Source of the DNA: Microbacterium proteolyticum
GTDB lineage: Bacteria > Actinomycetota > Actinomycetes > Actinomycetales > Microbacteriaceae
Reading direction: 5' to 3'
Assembly (NCBI RefSeq): GCF_029639405.1
Contig: NZ_CP121274.1
Coordinates: 992,001-1,056,000 of the forward strand
Length of the DNA: 64,000 nucleotides
A program made the position numbers and the translations under genes. Below the pieces are notes generated by a model that was given only the letters and a program-made list of their open reading frames with translations, did not search any database and was not told where the DNA came from. Positions within the stretch are counted from its first letter, which is position 1. Each line of letters begins with the position of its first letter. This document shows, one piece after another, positions 38,790 to 47,627 of the stretch.

Positions 38790-40631
38790 ATGCGCGAGTC
38801 GCACACGCGGGCATTGGCGTCGCTCGACGCCTACGCGAACGTCACTGATCTGCTGGTCCGTCGTGCCGCCGAGGCGCCCGATCACGCCGCCTTCGAGGTC
38901 CCTCCGGCCGCGAGCCCGAACGACCCGGACGCCACCGGAGCGTGGGTTCCCGTGTCGACCGCGACCTTCCTCGACGAGGTGCGCACCCTCGCGAAGGGCC
39001 TCATCGCCATCGGCCTCGGGCCCGGCGACGCCGTCGCGATCATGGCGCCCACGCGGTACGAGTGGGCGGTGGCCGACCTGGCGACGTGGTTCGCCGGCGG
39101 GGTCGTCGTTCCGGTCTACGACTCTTCGTCGCCGAGCCAGGTGGCGGCCATCGTCGCCGACGCGCGGATCCGCGTGGGCTTCGGGGGCACCGCGACGCAC
39201 GTCGACCTGCTGACCTCCGCCCTGGCATCCGCGGACGGCGCCATCGGGGTCTGGGGGATGGACGATCTCGACGCGCTCCGCACGCACGGCATCGTGGTCG
39301 CCGACGACGAGCTCGAGCACCGGCGCACGCGCGCGGGACACGACGATCCCGCCACGATCGTCTACACGTCGGGCACCACCGGCGAGCCGAAGGGCGCGGT
39401 GCTGACCCACGCGAACTTCCTCGGCCAGGTCCTGAACATCGCCGCGGCCTACCGCGAGGTGGTGCACTCCGGGGGCAACACGATCATTTTCCTCCCGCTC
39501 GCGCACGTCCTCGCGCGGGGGCTCCAGCTCATCTGCATCGCCAGCGGCATGCGCATCGCGCACCTGTCCGACGCCGCCGCCGTGGTCCCGACGCTCGCGA
39601 CGCTGCGCCCCACGTTCCTGGTCGTGGTCCCTCGGGTGCTGCAGAAGATCCAGGCCGCCGCGGGTGACAAGGCCGCCGCCAAGGGCCTGTCGGGCGTGTG
39701 GGCCCGGGCGCGTGCGACGGCCGTCGCCGAGGGGCGCCTCGCCGAGCTGCGGGATGCCGGCACTCCCCGCCGCGCCCCGCTCGGTCATCGGGTGCGCCAC
39801 GGAGTCTTCGACGCCCTGTTCTACCGTCGCCTCCGCGCCGTCATGGGCGGCCGCGTCGACTACATGCTCTCGGGCGGCGCGACCCTCGACGGCGAGCTGT
39901 CGCTGTTCTTCCGCGGACTGGGGGTTCCGGTCATCGAGGGCTACGGCCTCACCGAGACCACGGCGCCGTTGACCGGCAACCTGCCCGGGCGCATCGCCTC
40001 CGGCACGGTCGGTCTGCCGTTGCCGGGGTCGACGGTGCGCATCAGCGACGAGGGCGAGGTGCTCGCGAAGGGCGTGGGCGTGTTCGCGGGGTACCGCGAC
40101 CCGCGGCACGACGGCGACGCGTTCGTCGACGGCTTCTTCCGCACCGGCGACCTCGGCCGCCTCGACGACGCCGGAAGGCTCGTGCTCGAGGGGCGCCTGA
40201 AGGACGTCATCGTCACCTCGAACGGCAAGACCGTCGTGCCCGCACGCTGGGAGTCCGCGGTCGAATCCGACCCGCTCGTGCAGCACGCGGTCATGGTCGG
40301 CGAGGGCAAGCCGTATCTCAGCGCCCTCCTGATCCTGGATGCCGAGCAGGCGGCCGCGTGGGCGGCATCCACCGGTCTGCCTCTCGATGTCCGCACCCCG
40401 ACAGACCTGCGCGCCGTGGACGAGCCGCGGTTGCACGCGCACCTGCAGCGCACCGTGGACGCCGCGAACGCGCTCGTCGCCCGCAGCGAGCAGGTGCGCC
40501 GCTTCGAGCTCGTCGTCGCCGACCTCGACGACCGCGAACTCGTCACCCCCACCATGAAGATCAAGCGTCGCGTGGTGGTGCATCGTGCCACCGAGACGAT
40601 CGCGTCGCTGTACCGAGGAGTCCCGTCATGA
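38790..40631 (+). CDS. Long-chain fatty acid--CoA ligase (AMP-binding)
   Basis: Activates fatty acids to acyl-CoA via an acyl-AMP. At about 613 residues it has the length of the FadD15-like group. The AMP-binding signature TIVYTSGTTGEPKGAVLTHA lies near residue 190, then IEGYGLTETTAPLTGNLPG, the FRTGDLGRLDDAGRLVLEGR hinge region and the catalytic lysine in TPTMKIKRR near the end. ATG 38790 is chosen because GGGAG lies 6 nt upstream; ATG 38775 is also possible. It is coupled by ATGA to the DUF1295 gene. Confidence 0.9.
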   Translation: MRESHTRALASLDAYANVTDLLVRRAAEAPDHAAFEVPPAASPNDPDATGAWVPVSTATFLDEVRTLAKGLIAIGLGPGDAVAIMAPTRYEWAVADLATWFAGGVVVPVYDSSSPSQVAAIVADARIRVGFGGTATHVDLLTSALASADGAIGVWGMDDLDALRTHGIVVADDELEHRRTRAGHDDPATIVYTSGTTGEPKGAVLTHANFLGQVLNIAAAYREVVHSGGNTIIFLPLAHVLARGLQLICIASGMRIAHLSDAAAVVPTLATLRPTFLVVVPRVLQKIQAAAGDKAAAKGLSGVWARARATAVAEGRLAELRDAGTPRRAPLGHRVRHGVFDALFYRRLRAVMGGRVDYMLSGGATLDGELSLFFRGLGVPVIEGYGLTETTAPLTGNLPGRIASGTVGLPLPGSTVRISDEGEVLAKGVGVFAGYRDPRHDGDAFVDGFFRTGDLGRLDDAGRLVLEGRLKDVIVTSNGKTVVPARWESAVESDPLVQHAVMVGEGKPYLSALLILDAEQAAAWAASTGLPLDVRTPTDLRAVDEPRLHAHLQRTVDAANALVARSEQVRRFELVVADLDDRELVTPTMKIKRRVVVHRATETIASLYRGVPS

Positions 40632-41563
40632 CCGCCCCCGTTCCCCCCTCCACCGGCTCGCGCGCGACGCAGAACCGTTCGGCGCTCATCGCCGTGATCG
40701 TCGCGGTGCTCATCGGCGCGGGGCTGGCCGTCGCCGGAAGCTTCTCAGGAGCGAGAGTGGCCGGCATCCCGGTGTTCGCCCTCGCGGTGGCGGCGGCGTT
40801 CGTCATCCAGTTCCTCGTCTTCATCCCCTCGGCGCTCCGCCGCACCGAGCGCTTCTTCGACCTCACCGGCAGCCTCACCTTCATCGCGGTGTCGGTCGCG
40901 GTCGCCCTCCTCGCCCCCGGTCAGGACGCCCGCGGGTGGATCCTCGCGGCGATGGTGATCGTGTGGGCGGCACGCCTGGGCTCGTTCCTGTTCGCCCGCG
41001 TGCACCGTTCGGGCTCGGACGGCCGGTTCGACGAGATCAAGACGAAGCCGCTGCGCTTCCTGCAGGTGTGGGCGATCCAGGGCCTGTGGGTGTCGCTCAC
41101 CGCGTCGGCCGCGTGGATCGCGATGAGCGCGGATGCCGGAGACCGCGCGCCCCTCGACGGTTTCGCGATCGCGGGGATCGTCGTGTGGATCGTGGGCATG
41201 GTGTTCGAGGTCGTCGCCGACCTGCAGAAGCAGGCGTTCCGCGCCGATCCGGCGAACAAGGGCGAGTTCATCCGCACGGGCCTGTGGTCGCGCTCGCGGC
41301 ACCCCAACTACTTCGGCGAGATCCTCGTGTGGGTCGGCGTGTTCCTCGTGGCGGTGCCGGTGCTGCAGGGCTGGCAGTGGGTGGCGGTGCTGTCGCCGCT
41401 GTTCGTGATCCTGCTGCTCACGCGGGTCAGCGGCATCCCGCTCCTGGAGAAGCGCGCCGACGAGAAGTGGGGCGACCGCGCCGACTACCGCGCGTACCGC
41501 GACAGCACGCCCGTGCTGGTGCCGGCGCTCACCGCGCGCGCGGGCGTCGAGGTGCCGCGGTAG
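40628..41563 (+). CDS. DUF1295 membrane protein (steroid-reductase-like)
   Basis: An integral membrane protein of 311 residues with about seven helices. The C-terminal signature WSRSRHPNYFGEILVWVGVF is shared with DUF1295, isoprenylcysteine methyltransferase and steroid 5-alpha-reductase-like enzymes and may bind a nucleotide or methyl donor. Its start overlaps the stop of the acyl-CoA ligase, so a role in lipid modification is a reasonable inference. The reaction is not known. Confidence 0.85.
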   Translation: MTAPVPPSTGSRATQNRSALIAVIVAVLIGAGLAVAGSFSGARVAGIPVFALAVAAAFVIQFLVFIPSALRRTERFFDLTGSLTFIAVSVAVALLAPGQDARGWILAAMVIVWAARLGSFLFARVHRSGSDGRFDEIKTKPLRFLQVWAIQGLWVSLTASAAWIAMSADAGDRAPLDGFAIAGIVVWIVGMVFEVVADLQKQAFRADPANKGEFIRTGLWSRSRHPNYFGEILVWVGVFLVAVPVLQGWQWVAVLSPLFVILLLTRVSGIPLLEKRADEKWGDRADYRAYRDSTPVLVPALTARAGVEVPR

Positions 41564-41582
41564 CGCCTGGCAGACTGCCGGG

Positions 41583-42197
41583 ATGAGCCGCCACACGATC
41601 CTGCTCGGCGTCGAGGGAGTGCTGCTCGTCGAGATCGACTCGCCCGCCCGCGACTACGCGGCGATGAGAGAGGGTCGCGAGTACGCGCCGCTCCCGGTTC
41701 CGGGCGACGGCGCCGTGACCCCCGACGGCCGGTTCTTCTTCCGCCGGCCCACGGTCGACGGCATCCGCGAGCTGGCCGCCGCGGGCGCCGACATCGTCTG
41801 GCACACCCGCCGCCTCACGGATCCCGACGCCCTCCGCGCCCTGGCGGAGCACCTCGGTCTCGCGGATGCCGTTCGATTCCCGGATGCCGCGGAACTCCCG
41901 GCCGCTCCCACCGACGACCGCATCGACACGGGTCCGAACGTGCTGTGGGAGCACTGGAAGGTGCAGGCGCTGATACAGCGCGCCCGAGATCTGCCCGCGG
42001 GCGACGAGGTCGTGGCCGTCGACTCGACGCTCGACTTCACCGCGCACCGGATGCCCGACGGGCTCGCCCGCCGATCGGGGCGGAAGGATGCCGACGGCAT
42101 CGGCGGCGTGAAGACGGTCGACGTCGTGGGCCTCGACGAACCCCGCCTGGACGCGCTGCGCGCGTGGGTCGCGGGCGGGCCGGTGCCGCGGGTCTAG
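41583..42197 (+). CDS. HAD-like protein lacking the catalytic aspartates
   Basis: About 204 residues, function unknown. The N-terminal ILLGVEGVLLVEID occupies the place of HAD motif I (hhhDxDGxL), but the nucleophile Asp is Gly and the second Asp is Glu. Motif II appears as VWHTRRLTD. The later VAVDSTLDF resembles the acidic motif IV region. It may be a non-catalytic HAD relative used for binding. It stands alone, 20 bp after the DUF1295 gene. Confidence 0.65.
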   Translation: MSRHTILLGVEGVLLVEIDSPARDYAAMREGREYAPLPVPGDGAVTPDGRFFFRRPTVDGIRELAAAGADIVWHTRRLTDPDALRALAEHLGLADAVRFPDAAELPAAPTDDRIDTGPNVLWEHWKVQALIQRARDLPAGDEVVAVDSTLDFTAHRMPDGLARRSGRKDADGIGGVKTVDVVGLDEPRLDALRAWVAGGPVPRV

Positions 42198-42204
42198 TCC
42201 GCGG

Positions 42205-42327
42205 TCACTCGGCCGAGCGGAAGTACCGCCGCAGCGCGTCGCGCGTGGCGGGCGTGCGCCACAGAGCGGTGGCGGTGACGGCGAGCGACGCACCGCCGAC
42301 GAGGGCGAGGATGATGACGGGGGTCAT
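42205..42327 (-). CDS. Small single-helix membrane protein (40 aa)
   Basis: A short protein with one membrane helix (MTPVIILALVGGASLAVTAT) and a basic tail ending RRYFRSAE. The ATG at 42327 has a strong AAGGAG 6 nt upstream, which supports translation. Function unknown. It is convergent with the HAD-like gene. Confidence 0.6.
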   Translation of the reverse strand: MTPVIILALVGGASLAVTATALWRTPATRDALRRYFRSAE

Positions 42328-42446
42328 GGCTGCTCCTTGGGGGGGACGAGAGAGCGGATCCTTCCCCACTCTGCGCGATGGATGCCGCGTGGGCAAGAGC
42401 CGGAGGCCGCACGGCTGCCGCCGCACCACTCCGGGGCGGGGGGGCT

Positions 42447-42528
42447 GCGCAACCTCAGCACTTCGCACAACCTCAGTCCCTCCGCCCCGGATGCCACGGA
42501 GTTCGGGCGAATGACTGAGGTTACGCGC
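42447..42528. repeat. Family II palindromic element, copy 2
   Basis: CAACCTCAG occurs at 42450 and 42468, exactly 18 bp apart as in the first copy. The inverted arm CTGAGGTTACGCGC closes the structure. It lies 3' of the GTPase gene. The 250 bp between that gene and the small membrane gene holds nothing else recognisable. Confidence 0.75.
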
Positions 42529-42577
42529 CCGCGGCGTCGGCGACGCGGGTACGACCAACCACCCGAAGGGCCGGGCG

Positions 42578-43735
42578 CTACTTCCGCCCCACCCGCCGCT
42601 CGACGAGCTTCCGCGCGACGTCCATGAAGCTCGGCGCGTACTTCGCCCACTCCTGGTCGAGCTTGCGCACGTCGATCTTGCCGGTGTGCAGCAGCTCGCA
42701 GATCTTGAGCCAGCTCTCGCCCGTCGCCGCCGTCAGCGCCGCCGCCACCGCCGCGTTCACGACGACCCCCGCGCCGGGGATGAGCTTCAGGAAGCTCGTC
42801 GCGAGCGCCCGCCCGGCCACCTGCACGCCGAATTGCGCGAGCGCTCCGGCCGAGAGCATCGTCTTGACCTCGAGGTCGTAGATGGCGGCGATGCGACCCA
42901 TCATCGTCAGCTGGATCGGCGCCAGCGTGACAGCATCCGAGACAGGAAGCGGAACGGATGCCGCCCCCGCGGCCGCTGCGGACGCCGCGGCGATGATCGG
43001 CCGCGCCATCTCCCTCTTCCACGGGAGGTTGAGTCGCTGTGCGATGCGAAAGGCGTCCTTGTCGCGGTCGGGGGCGAGTTCGAGGGTCTGCGTGACAAGG
43101 TCACCGAGGCCGTGCCCCTTCCCCTTCCCGTGGCGGTCGCGGGTGGAGGTGAGGATGACCCGTCGGTACGGGATGCGAAGCCGCTCGCCCGTCGCCGGGT
43201 CGACGGGGTCGTTGAGCCAGTCGACGAACGCCTGCAGGTCTTTCGCGACCCCCTGGTGCCCGGTGATCGGGTTCTTGATCCAGTCGACCTTCGTCAGCAC
43301 GAGGATCACCGGCAGCCCCCGCGCGTCGAGCTCGCGGATCATGGCGATGTCGGCGGGGGTGAGCCGGTCGTCGGCGGCCCGCACGCAGTACCAGACGACG
43401 GAGATCTGATGGTCGCCGGGGTGGGCCGCGATGGCATCCAGGTGGTTACGCAGCTGCTGATCCGGCGCGACGGGCGAGCCGATCTCGAACCCCTCCACGT
43501 CCCAGATGCCGAGCGAGTCATCGCTGTAGAAGTGGACGCCCCGCGTGACCGGCAACCCGCGCCCGACCTTCGCCCAGTCGCGCCCGAACACCGCGTTGAC
43601 GAGCGACGACTTCCCGACGCCTGACGCGCCGACGATCGCGAGGTTGAACCGGCCGTAGCGCGACTTCGCCTCGGACGTCGCCTCGACGAAAGCCTTCTCG
43701 TCGAGCTGCCGCGCCTCGGTGTTCTTCTTCGCCAT
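42578..43735 (-). CDS. GTPase of the Era-like/DUF697 type
   Basis: A P-loop GTPase of about 385 residues. G1 is AIVGASGVGKSSLVNAVF, G3 is DVEGFE and G4 is LVLTKVDW. The C-terminal half is hydrophobic and helical (AAASAAAAGAASVPLPVSDA and LIPGAGVVVNAAVAAAL), as in DUF697 proteins that may insert in membranes. The ATG at 43735 follows GGAGG at 7 nt. It is not in an operon. A membrane-associated housekeeping or stress role is possible, but none is established. Confidence 0.8.
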   Translation of the reverse strand: MAKKNTEARQLDEKAFVEATSEAKSRYGRFNLAIVGASGVGKSSLVNAVFGRDWAKVGRGLPVTRGVHFYSDDSLGIWDVEGFEIGSPVAPDQQLRNHLDAIAAHPGDHQISVVWYCVRAADDRLTPADIAMIRELDARGLPVILVLTKVDWIKNPITGHQGVAKDLQAFVDWLNDPVDPATGERLRIPYRRVILTSTRDRHGKGKGHGLGDLVTQTLELAPDRDKDAFRIAQRLNLPWKREMARPIIAAASAAAAGAASVPLPVSDAVTLAPIQLTMMGRIAAIYDLEVKTMLSAGALAQFGVQVAGRALATSFLKLIPGAGVVVNAAVAAALTAATGESWLKICELLHTGKIDVRKLDQEWAKYAPSFMDVARKLVERRVGRK

Positions 43736-43756
43736 GGTCCCGCCTCCCCGAACATC

Positions 43757-43794
43757 GACCTCAGGATGCCGCGACTCGCGCAACGAATGAGGTC
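43757..43794. repeat. Small inverted repeat related to family II
   Basis: GACCTCA and TGAGGTC face each other across 24 bp, with GCGCAACGAA inside. The words echo family II (GCGCAACCTCAG) but the tandem copy is missing. It lies between pdxH and the GTPase gene. Confidence 0.4.
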
Positions 43795-43866
43795 ATGCCG
43801 AATCTACGGCTCACGCTCGTCCCCGCGTCGACGGAGGGCCCCCCTTGCGCGAAGGCGTGTGGGAGG

Positions 43867-44508
43867 TCACGGCTGCCGCCGCACCGCCGCCCACCGGTCG
43901 CCGTCACGCGCGAACACGATGCGGTCGTGCAGCCGAGACGGGCGTCCCTGCCAGAACTCGATCTCGCGCGGCTCGATCCGGTACCCGCCCCAGTGCGGCG
44001 GCCGCGGCACGGGCGACCCCTCGGGGAACCGCTCCTCCACTGAGGCCATCTGCTCCTCGAGGGCGGCTCGGGATGCCACGGTCTCCGACTGGTGGCTCGC
44101 CCAGGCCGACAACTGCGACCCGCGCGGACGGGAGGCGAAGTACGCGTCGTCGCGCTCGGCGGGGAGCGGCGTCGCCGTGCCGAGGACGATGACCTGCCGC
44201 TGCAGCGCATACCAGGGGAACAGCACCGACACCGCCGGATTCTCGGCGAGCGCGCGGCCCTTCCGCGACTGCCGGTTCGTGAAGAACCAGAGCGCCCCGT
44301 CGTCGTCGATTCCGCGCAGCAGCACGGTGCGCGAGGTCGGTGCGCCGATGGCATCCACCGTCGACACGACCATCGCGTTGGGTTCGGGCAGGTCGGCGGC
44401 ATCGACCAGCCACCGCTGGAACAGCGCGATCGGCGAGGCGGCGAGCGCGCCGTCGTCGAGTTCGGCGAGCGTGTAGTCGAGCCGGTGGGCGAGGGGGTTC
44501 TCGGTCAT
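43867..44508 (-). CDS. pdxH: Pyridoxamine 5'-phosphate oxidase
   Basis: An FMN enzyme that makes pyridoxal 5'-phosphate from pyridoxamine or pyridoxine phosphate. At 213 residues it has the usual length. Conserved blocks are SRTVLLRGIDDDGALWFFTN, RKGRALAENPAVSVLFPW, SQLSAWASHQSE and the C-terminal PPHWGGYRIEPREIEFWQGR with RLHDR. It is a single gene and appears complete. It is divergent from the old-yellow-enzyme gene with 217 bp between them, in which nothing else is evident. Confidence 0.95.
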   Translation of the reverse strand: MTENPLAHRLDYTLAELDDGALAASPIALFQRWLVDAADLPEPNAMVVSTVDAIGAPTSRTVLLRGIDDDGALWFFTNRQSRKGRALAENPAVSVLFPWYALQRQVIVLGTATPLPAERDDAYFASRPRGSQLSAWASHQSETVASRAALEEQMASVEERFPEGSPVPRPPHWGGYRIEPREIEFWQGRPSRLHDRIVFARDGDRWAAVRRQP

Positions 44509-44725
44509 CGCGCGGTCCTCCGGAGCGTCGCTGGGGGCACCATCGTATCCGCGCGGATGCGGCGGAGTCCGGTGATTGCGCCGGGACGAGCTCGGGCCGC
44601 CCGGCCACAGCAGCATCCCCCGTCCGCGTCAACCCACCGCTGCACACACGTGCATCTCGTGGAATAGGTGTCCGCCGCGCTCTGTTGGTGTCGCGTGGCC
44701 TTTGTTCCCCCTCGAAAGGACACCC

Positions 44726-45802
44726 GTGAGTCTGTTCAGCCCCACCACCGTCGGCGACGTCGACGTCCGCAACCGCGTTTCGCTCGCCCCGATGACCCGC
44801 CTGCGCGCGAGCGCCGACGGCGTCCCCGGACACCTCATCGCGACGTACTACGCGCAGCGCGCGGGCATCGGCCTGCTCGTGACCGAGGGCGTCTTCCCGA
44901 GCGCCGAGTCGCGGGCGTACCCGGGTCAGCCGGGCATCGTCACCGACGCGCAGGCGGCCGGCTGGGCGAAGGTGGCGGATGCCGTGCACGCCGAGGGCGG
45001 AGCGGTGTTCATGCAGCTCATGAACGGCGGACGCGTCTCGCACACCGGCATCACCGGCACCGACCGCATCGTCGCCCCCTCGGCGATCGCGATCGAGGGC
45101 GAGACCCGCCTCGCCGACGGCTCGAAGGTCGCCTTCCCCGTGCCGCACGCGCTGGAGACCGCCGAGCTCGCGACCGTCCGCGACGAGTTCGTCACCGCCG
45201 CCCGTCGCGCCGTGGATGCCGGCTTCGACGGCGTCGAGCTGCACTCGGCGAACGGCTACCTGCTGCACGAGTTCCTCTCGCCCGCGTCGAACCAGCGCAC
45301 CGACGGCTACGGCGGATCGCCCGCAGCCCGCGCCCGCTTCGTCATCGAGGTCGCCGAGGCCGTGGCGGCCGAGATCGGCGCCGGGCGCGTCGGCATCCGG
45401 ATCTCCCCCGCCCACAACATCCAGGACGTGTGGGAGGAGGACGACGCCGAGACCCGCGCCACCTACGAAGCGCTCGTCGCCGGCCTCGCGCCCCTGGGCC
45501 TCGCGTACCTGAGCGTGCTGCACGCCGACCCCGCGAGCGACCTGATCCAGGACCTGCGCCGCGCCTTCGGCGGCACGTTCATCGTGAACTCCGGCTTCTC
45601 GCGCGTCACGACCCGCGACGAGGCCGTCCAGGCGATCGACGACGGCATCGCCGACCTCGTCGCCGTCGGCCGCCCCGCCATCGCCAACCCCGACCTGGTC
45701 ACGCGGTGGGAGCGCGGCGCCGAAGAGAACGAGGTCGACCAGGCGTCGGTCTACGGCCCTGACGAGCGTGGGTACACGGACTACCCGTTCCTCCAGGGCT
45801 GA
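44726..45802 (+). CDS. Old yellow enzyme family alkene reductase
   Basis: An FMN-dependent NADPH oxidoreductase of 358 residues that reduces activated alkenes or nitro compounds. The family pattern is strong: SLAPMTRLRASADG, then VELHSANGYLLHEFLSPASN (the His/Asn pair that binds substrate carbonyl groups) followed by QRTDGYGGS. The GTG at 44726 follows AAAGGA. A clear terminator follows the stop. The natural substrate is unknown. Confidence 0.93.
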   Translation: MSLFSPTTVGDVDVRNRVSLAPMTRLRASADGVPGHLIATYYAQRAGIGLLVTEGVFPSAESRAYPGQPGIVTDAQAAGWAKVADAVHAEGGAVFMQLMNGGRVSHTGITGTDRIVAPSAIAIEGETRLADGSKVAFPVPHALETAELATVRDEFVTAARRAVDAGFDGVELHSANGYLLHEFLSPASNQRTDGYGGSPAARARFVIEVAEAVAAEIGAGRVGIRISPAHNIQDVWEEDDAETRATYEALVAGLAPLGLAYLSVLHADPASDLIQDLRRAFGGTFIVNSGFSRVTTRDEAVQAIDDGIADLVAVGRPAIANPDLVTRWERGAEENEVDQASVYGPDERGYTDYPFLQG

Positions 45803-45812
45803 ACGTGGAGCG

Positions 45813-45846
45813 GGGCCCCGCGCGATCCGCTCGCGCGGGGCCCTTT
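45813..45846 (+). terminator. Rho-independent terminator after the OYE gene
   Basis: GGGCCCCGCGCGA and TCGCGCGGGGCCC form a perfect 13 bp stem with a 5 nt loop, followed by TTT, 11 bp after the stop codon. Confidence 0.85.
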
Positions 45847-45866
45847 CGCCAATGTGAGCTTGGCGA

Positions 45867-46442
45867 TCAGAGGTGCGGGTATGCCTCGATCTTGCTGTCC
45901 AGTGGCACCTTCCACAGATTGACGTTCCACGCCGCCGTTCCGCCCGCAGGCACCCGATCGGTAAAGGTGAAGTCGACCCCGACGATCTCTCCGCTGCCGT
46001 CACGGGCGATCAGATCGATGCGCACCATGTCCTGGTCCTCGGAGAAATTGCTCGTGACGGTGCCGTTCACGGTCATCCAGTCGTATTCCGAGCCGGTCGT
46101 GATCTCGCCGAGCGTGAAGGATCCCGTCTCCGCCGCGGACGAGTACGTCGCCGCATCAGCTGTGGGCCCGCGCACCTCGATGCGATCAATCTGCGCCGAC
46201 CCGATGTCGAAGAACCTCCCGACGAACCAGGACGTGCCGGAGAGGATCGTGCCGTAGCTGGTGTCAGTGTCGATGAGGACACCGCTCGCGTCGTAAGCCT
46301 CGACGTCGATGCCCGCATTGCCGAAGACGTAGTCGGTGTTGGGGTTCGTCAGTTGGACGGCGTACCACCCCATTCCATTGTCCGCGTCCACGCCGAATGC
46401 GGTCTCGCCGAGTACCAGCTCCTGAGCTTCGGCGACCGCGGG
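45867..46442 (-). pseudogene. C-terminal part of a DUF2510 protein, cut off by a TAG stop
   Basis: This stretch continues in the same reading frame as the DUF2510 gene that ends at 46443, separated from it only by one TAG codon. The frame stays open through PAVAEAQELVLGETAFG into a beta-rich domain (GMGWYAVQLTNPNTDYVFGN and SFTLGEITTGSEYDWMTVNG) like the extracytoplasmic DUF4352/FxLYD-type domains that normally follow a DUF2510-membrane module. A GTG at 46391 could start a separate product but has no clear ribosome site. A single CAG-to-TAG change would explain the layout. Separate translation or readthrough remains possible. Confidence 0.6.
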
Positions 46443-46955
46443 CTATTCCTCGGCCGCGGGCGCATCACTGGCCGACGTCCCTTCGCCGACCGCGGAGCTG
46501 CCCACCTCATCGGTGACCGTGTCGCCGACCGCGTTGTTGACGGCGCCAGCGACGACCGCAATGAACACGATTACTCCGATGATCGTGCCGACGACCGAAA
46601 CGATGATCGCAGCGACACCCTGCCACTTTGGCTTGCCCTTTTGGAGCAAGGCAACGATGCCCAGGATGAAACCGACGGGCAACAGCAGCCAGCCGACGAT
46701 CAGAGCGCCAGGGATGCAGGCGAAGATGAATCCCACGGCAGCCACGGCGAGGGCCACTATTCCGAGAACATTCCGAGGCTTCTTTCCGGGGGCCGAAGCC
46801 GTCGAGGTCTCGACAGTGGTTGGGCTCTCGCTCACCACGGTGCCGACGGGCCGAACCTGATCCGTCCACGCGGTGCCGTCCCAGTAGCGCTCCTGTCCCT
46901 CGACGCCCGCGGGAAACCATCCCGCCGGTGCGGCCGGAGATGTCGAATCGGTCAA
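46443..46955 (-). CDS. DUF2510 domain membrane protein, truncated
   Basis: About 170 residues. The DUF2510 motif lies at the N-terminus (PAGWFPAGVEGQERYWDGTA), followed by two membrane helices (NVLGIVALAVAAVGFIFACI and a Gly/Val-rich pair) and a third hydrophobic run (IIVSVVGTIIGVIVFIAVVA). Such proteins usually have an outside domain after the last helix. Here the protein ends at TAG, and the missing domain is still encoded in frame downstream. TTG 46955 (family-like MTDSTSP) or ATG 46970 could be the start. The DNA here is less GC-rich than its surroundings. Confidence 0.7.
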   Translation of the reverse strand: MTDSTSPAAPAGWFPAGVEGQERYWDGTAWTDQVRPVGTVVSESPTTVETSTASAPGKKPRNVLGIVALAVAAVGFIFACIPGALIVGWLLLPVGFILGIVALLQKGKPKWQGVAAIIVSVVGTIIGVIVFIAVVAGAVNNAVGDTVTDEVGSSAVGEGTSASDAPAAEE

Positions 46956-47109
46956 GGTACTTCCCCCCATAGCTGGGCCACGCTGAGCGCGAGGCCGTAG
47001 AACACGTGTGCCCACTGGCAGACCGCGGGCAGCGCACATTTTATGAGCAGGTGCACACTGTTTTCATATAGATTCCATCACTTTCACACAGCTGGCGGAC
47101 ATTCCGACC

Positions 47110-47143
47110 GGGAGGGGCTGCGCCATCCGACGCAGCCCCTCCC
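47110..47143 (-). terminator. Hairpin terminator of the SnoaL-like gene
   Basis: GGGAGGGGCTGCG and CGCAGCCCCTCCC form a perfect 13 bp stem with an 8 nt loop, 15 bp beyond the stop of the minus-strand gene that ends at 47158. Confidence 0.75.
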
Positions 47144-47157
47144 CCCGGACCGATACG

Positions 47158-47514
47158 TCAGGATGCCGGCGGGGCGAAGTCGAGCCGCTCGATCTTCCCG
47201 TCTGCGGAGAGGTGGAACTGGTACTCCAGTTCTGCGACACCGCCGGGGAAGTTGCCCTCGAGACGGTAGGACGCCCCGACCATCCCGTCGACCTCACGCG
47301 CACCGAGGAAGGTCAGCGTGGTCGTGAAGAGGTGGATGGACCCGTCGATCCATCCGCGGATCTCGTCGAGACCGCGGAAGGTCTCGCCCTGGTCGGAGAC
47401 GACGGCGTCGGCGGCGAACAGGGCGGCGACCTTGTCGGCATCCCCTCCCTGCCATCCGTCGACGAAGCCCTGGGCGGCGGCGGGGAGTTCGGTCTCTTGC
47501 AGCGTGGTGCTCAT
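47158..47514 (-). CDS. SnoaL-like/NTF2 family protein
   Basis: A cone-shaped alpha+beta fold protein of 118 residues. The pattern GFVDGWQGGDADKVAALFAA and GLDEIRGWIDG is typical of polyketide-cyclase-like SnoaL proteins. The ATG at 47514 follows GAAAGGA. It is divergent from a MarR gene with two GTCC-N4-GGAC sites between, so it is most likely part of that regulon together with the short-chain dehydrogenase at 48269. The substrate is unknown. Confidence 0.82.
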   Translation of the reverse strand: MSTTLQETELPAAAQGFVDGWQGGDADKVAALFAADAVVSDQGETFRGLDEIRGWIDGSIHLFTTTLTFLGAREVDGMVGASYRLEGNFPGGVAELEYQFHLSADGKIERLDFAPPAS

Positions 47515-47535
47515 GGGGGTTCCTTTCGATGAAAC

Positions 47536-47577
47536 CGTCTTGTGGGACAGTAACGCCAACTCCTGTCCCCCAGGACA
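47536..47577. promoter_or_regulatory. Pair of MarR operators between SnoaL-like and MarR genes
   Basis: CGTCTTGTGGGACA (47536-47549, imperfect) and TGTCC-CCCA-GGACA (47564-47577, perfect arms) have centres 28 bp apart. The same pair with the same 28 bp spacing precedes the dehydrogenase gene at 48269. Confidence 0.75.
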
Positions 47578-47627
47578 TATTCCCGATGGTGTCCTACGCG
47601 GCAGCAGGTGCTCGATACGATCGACGC

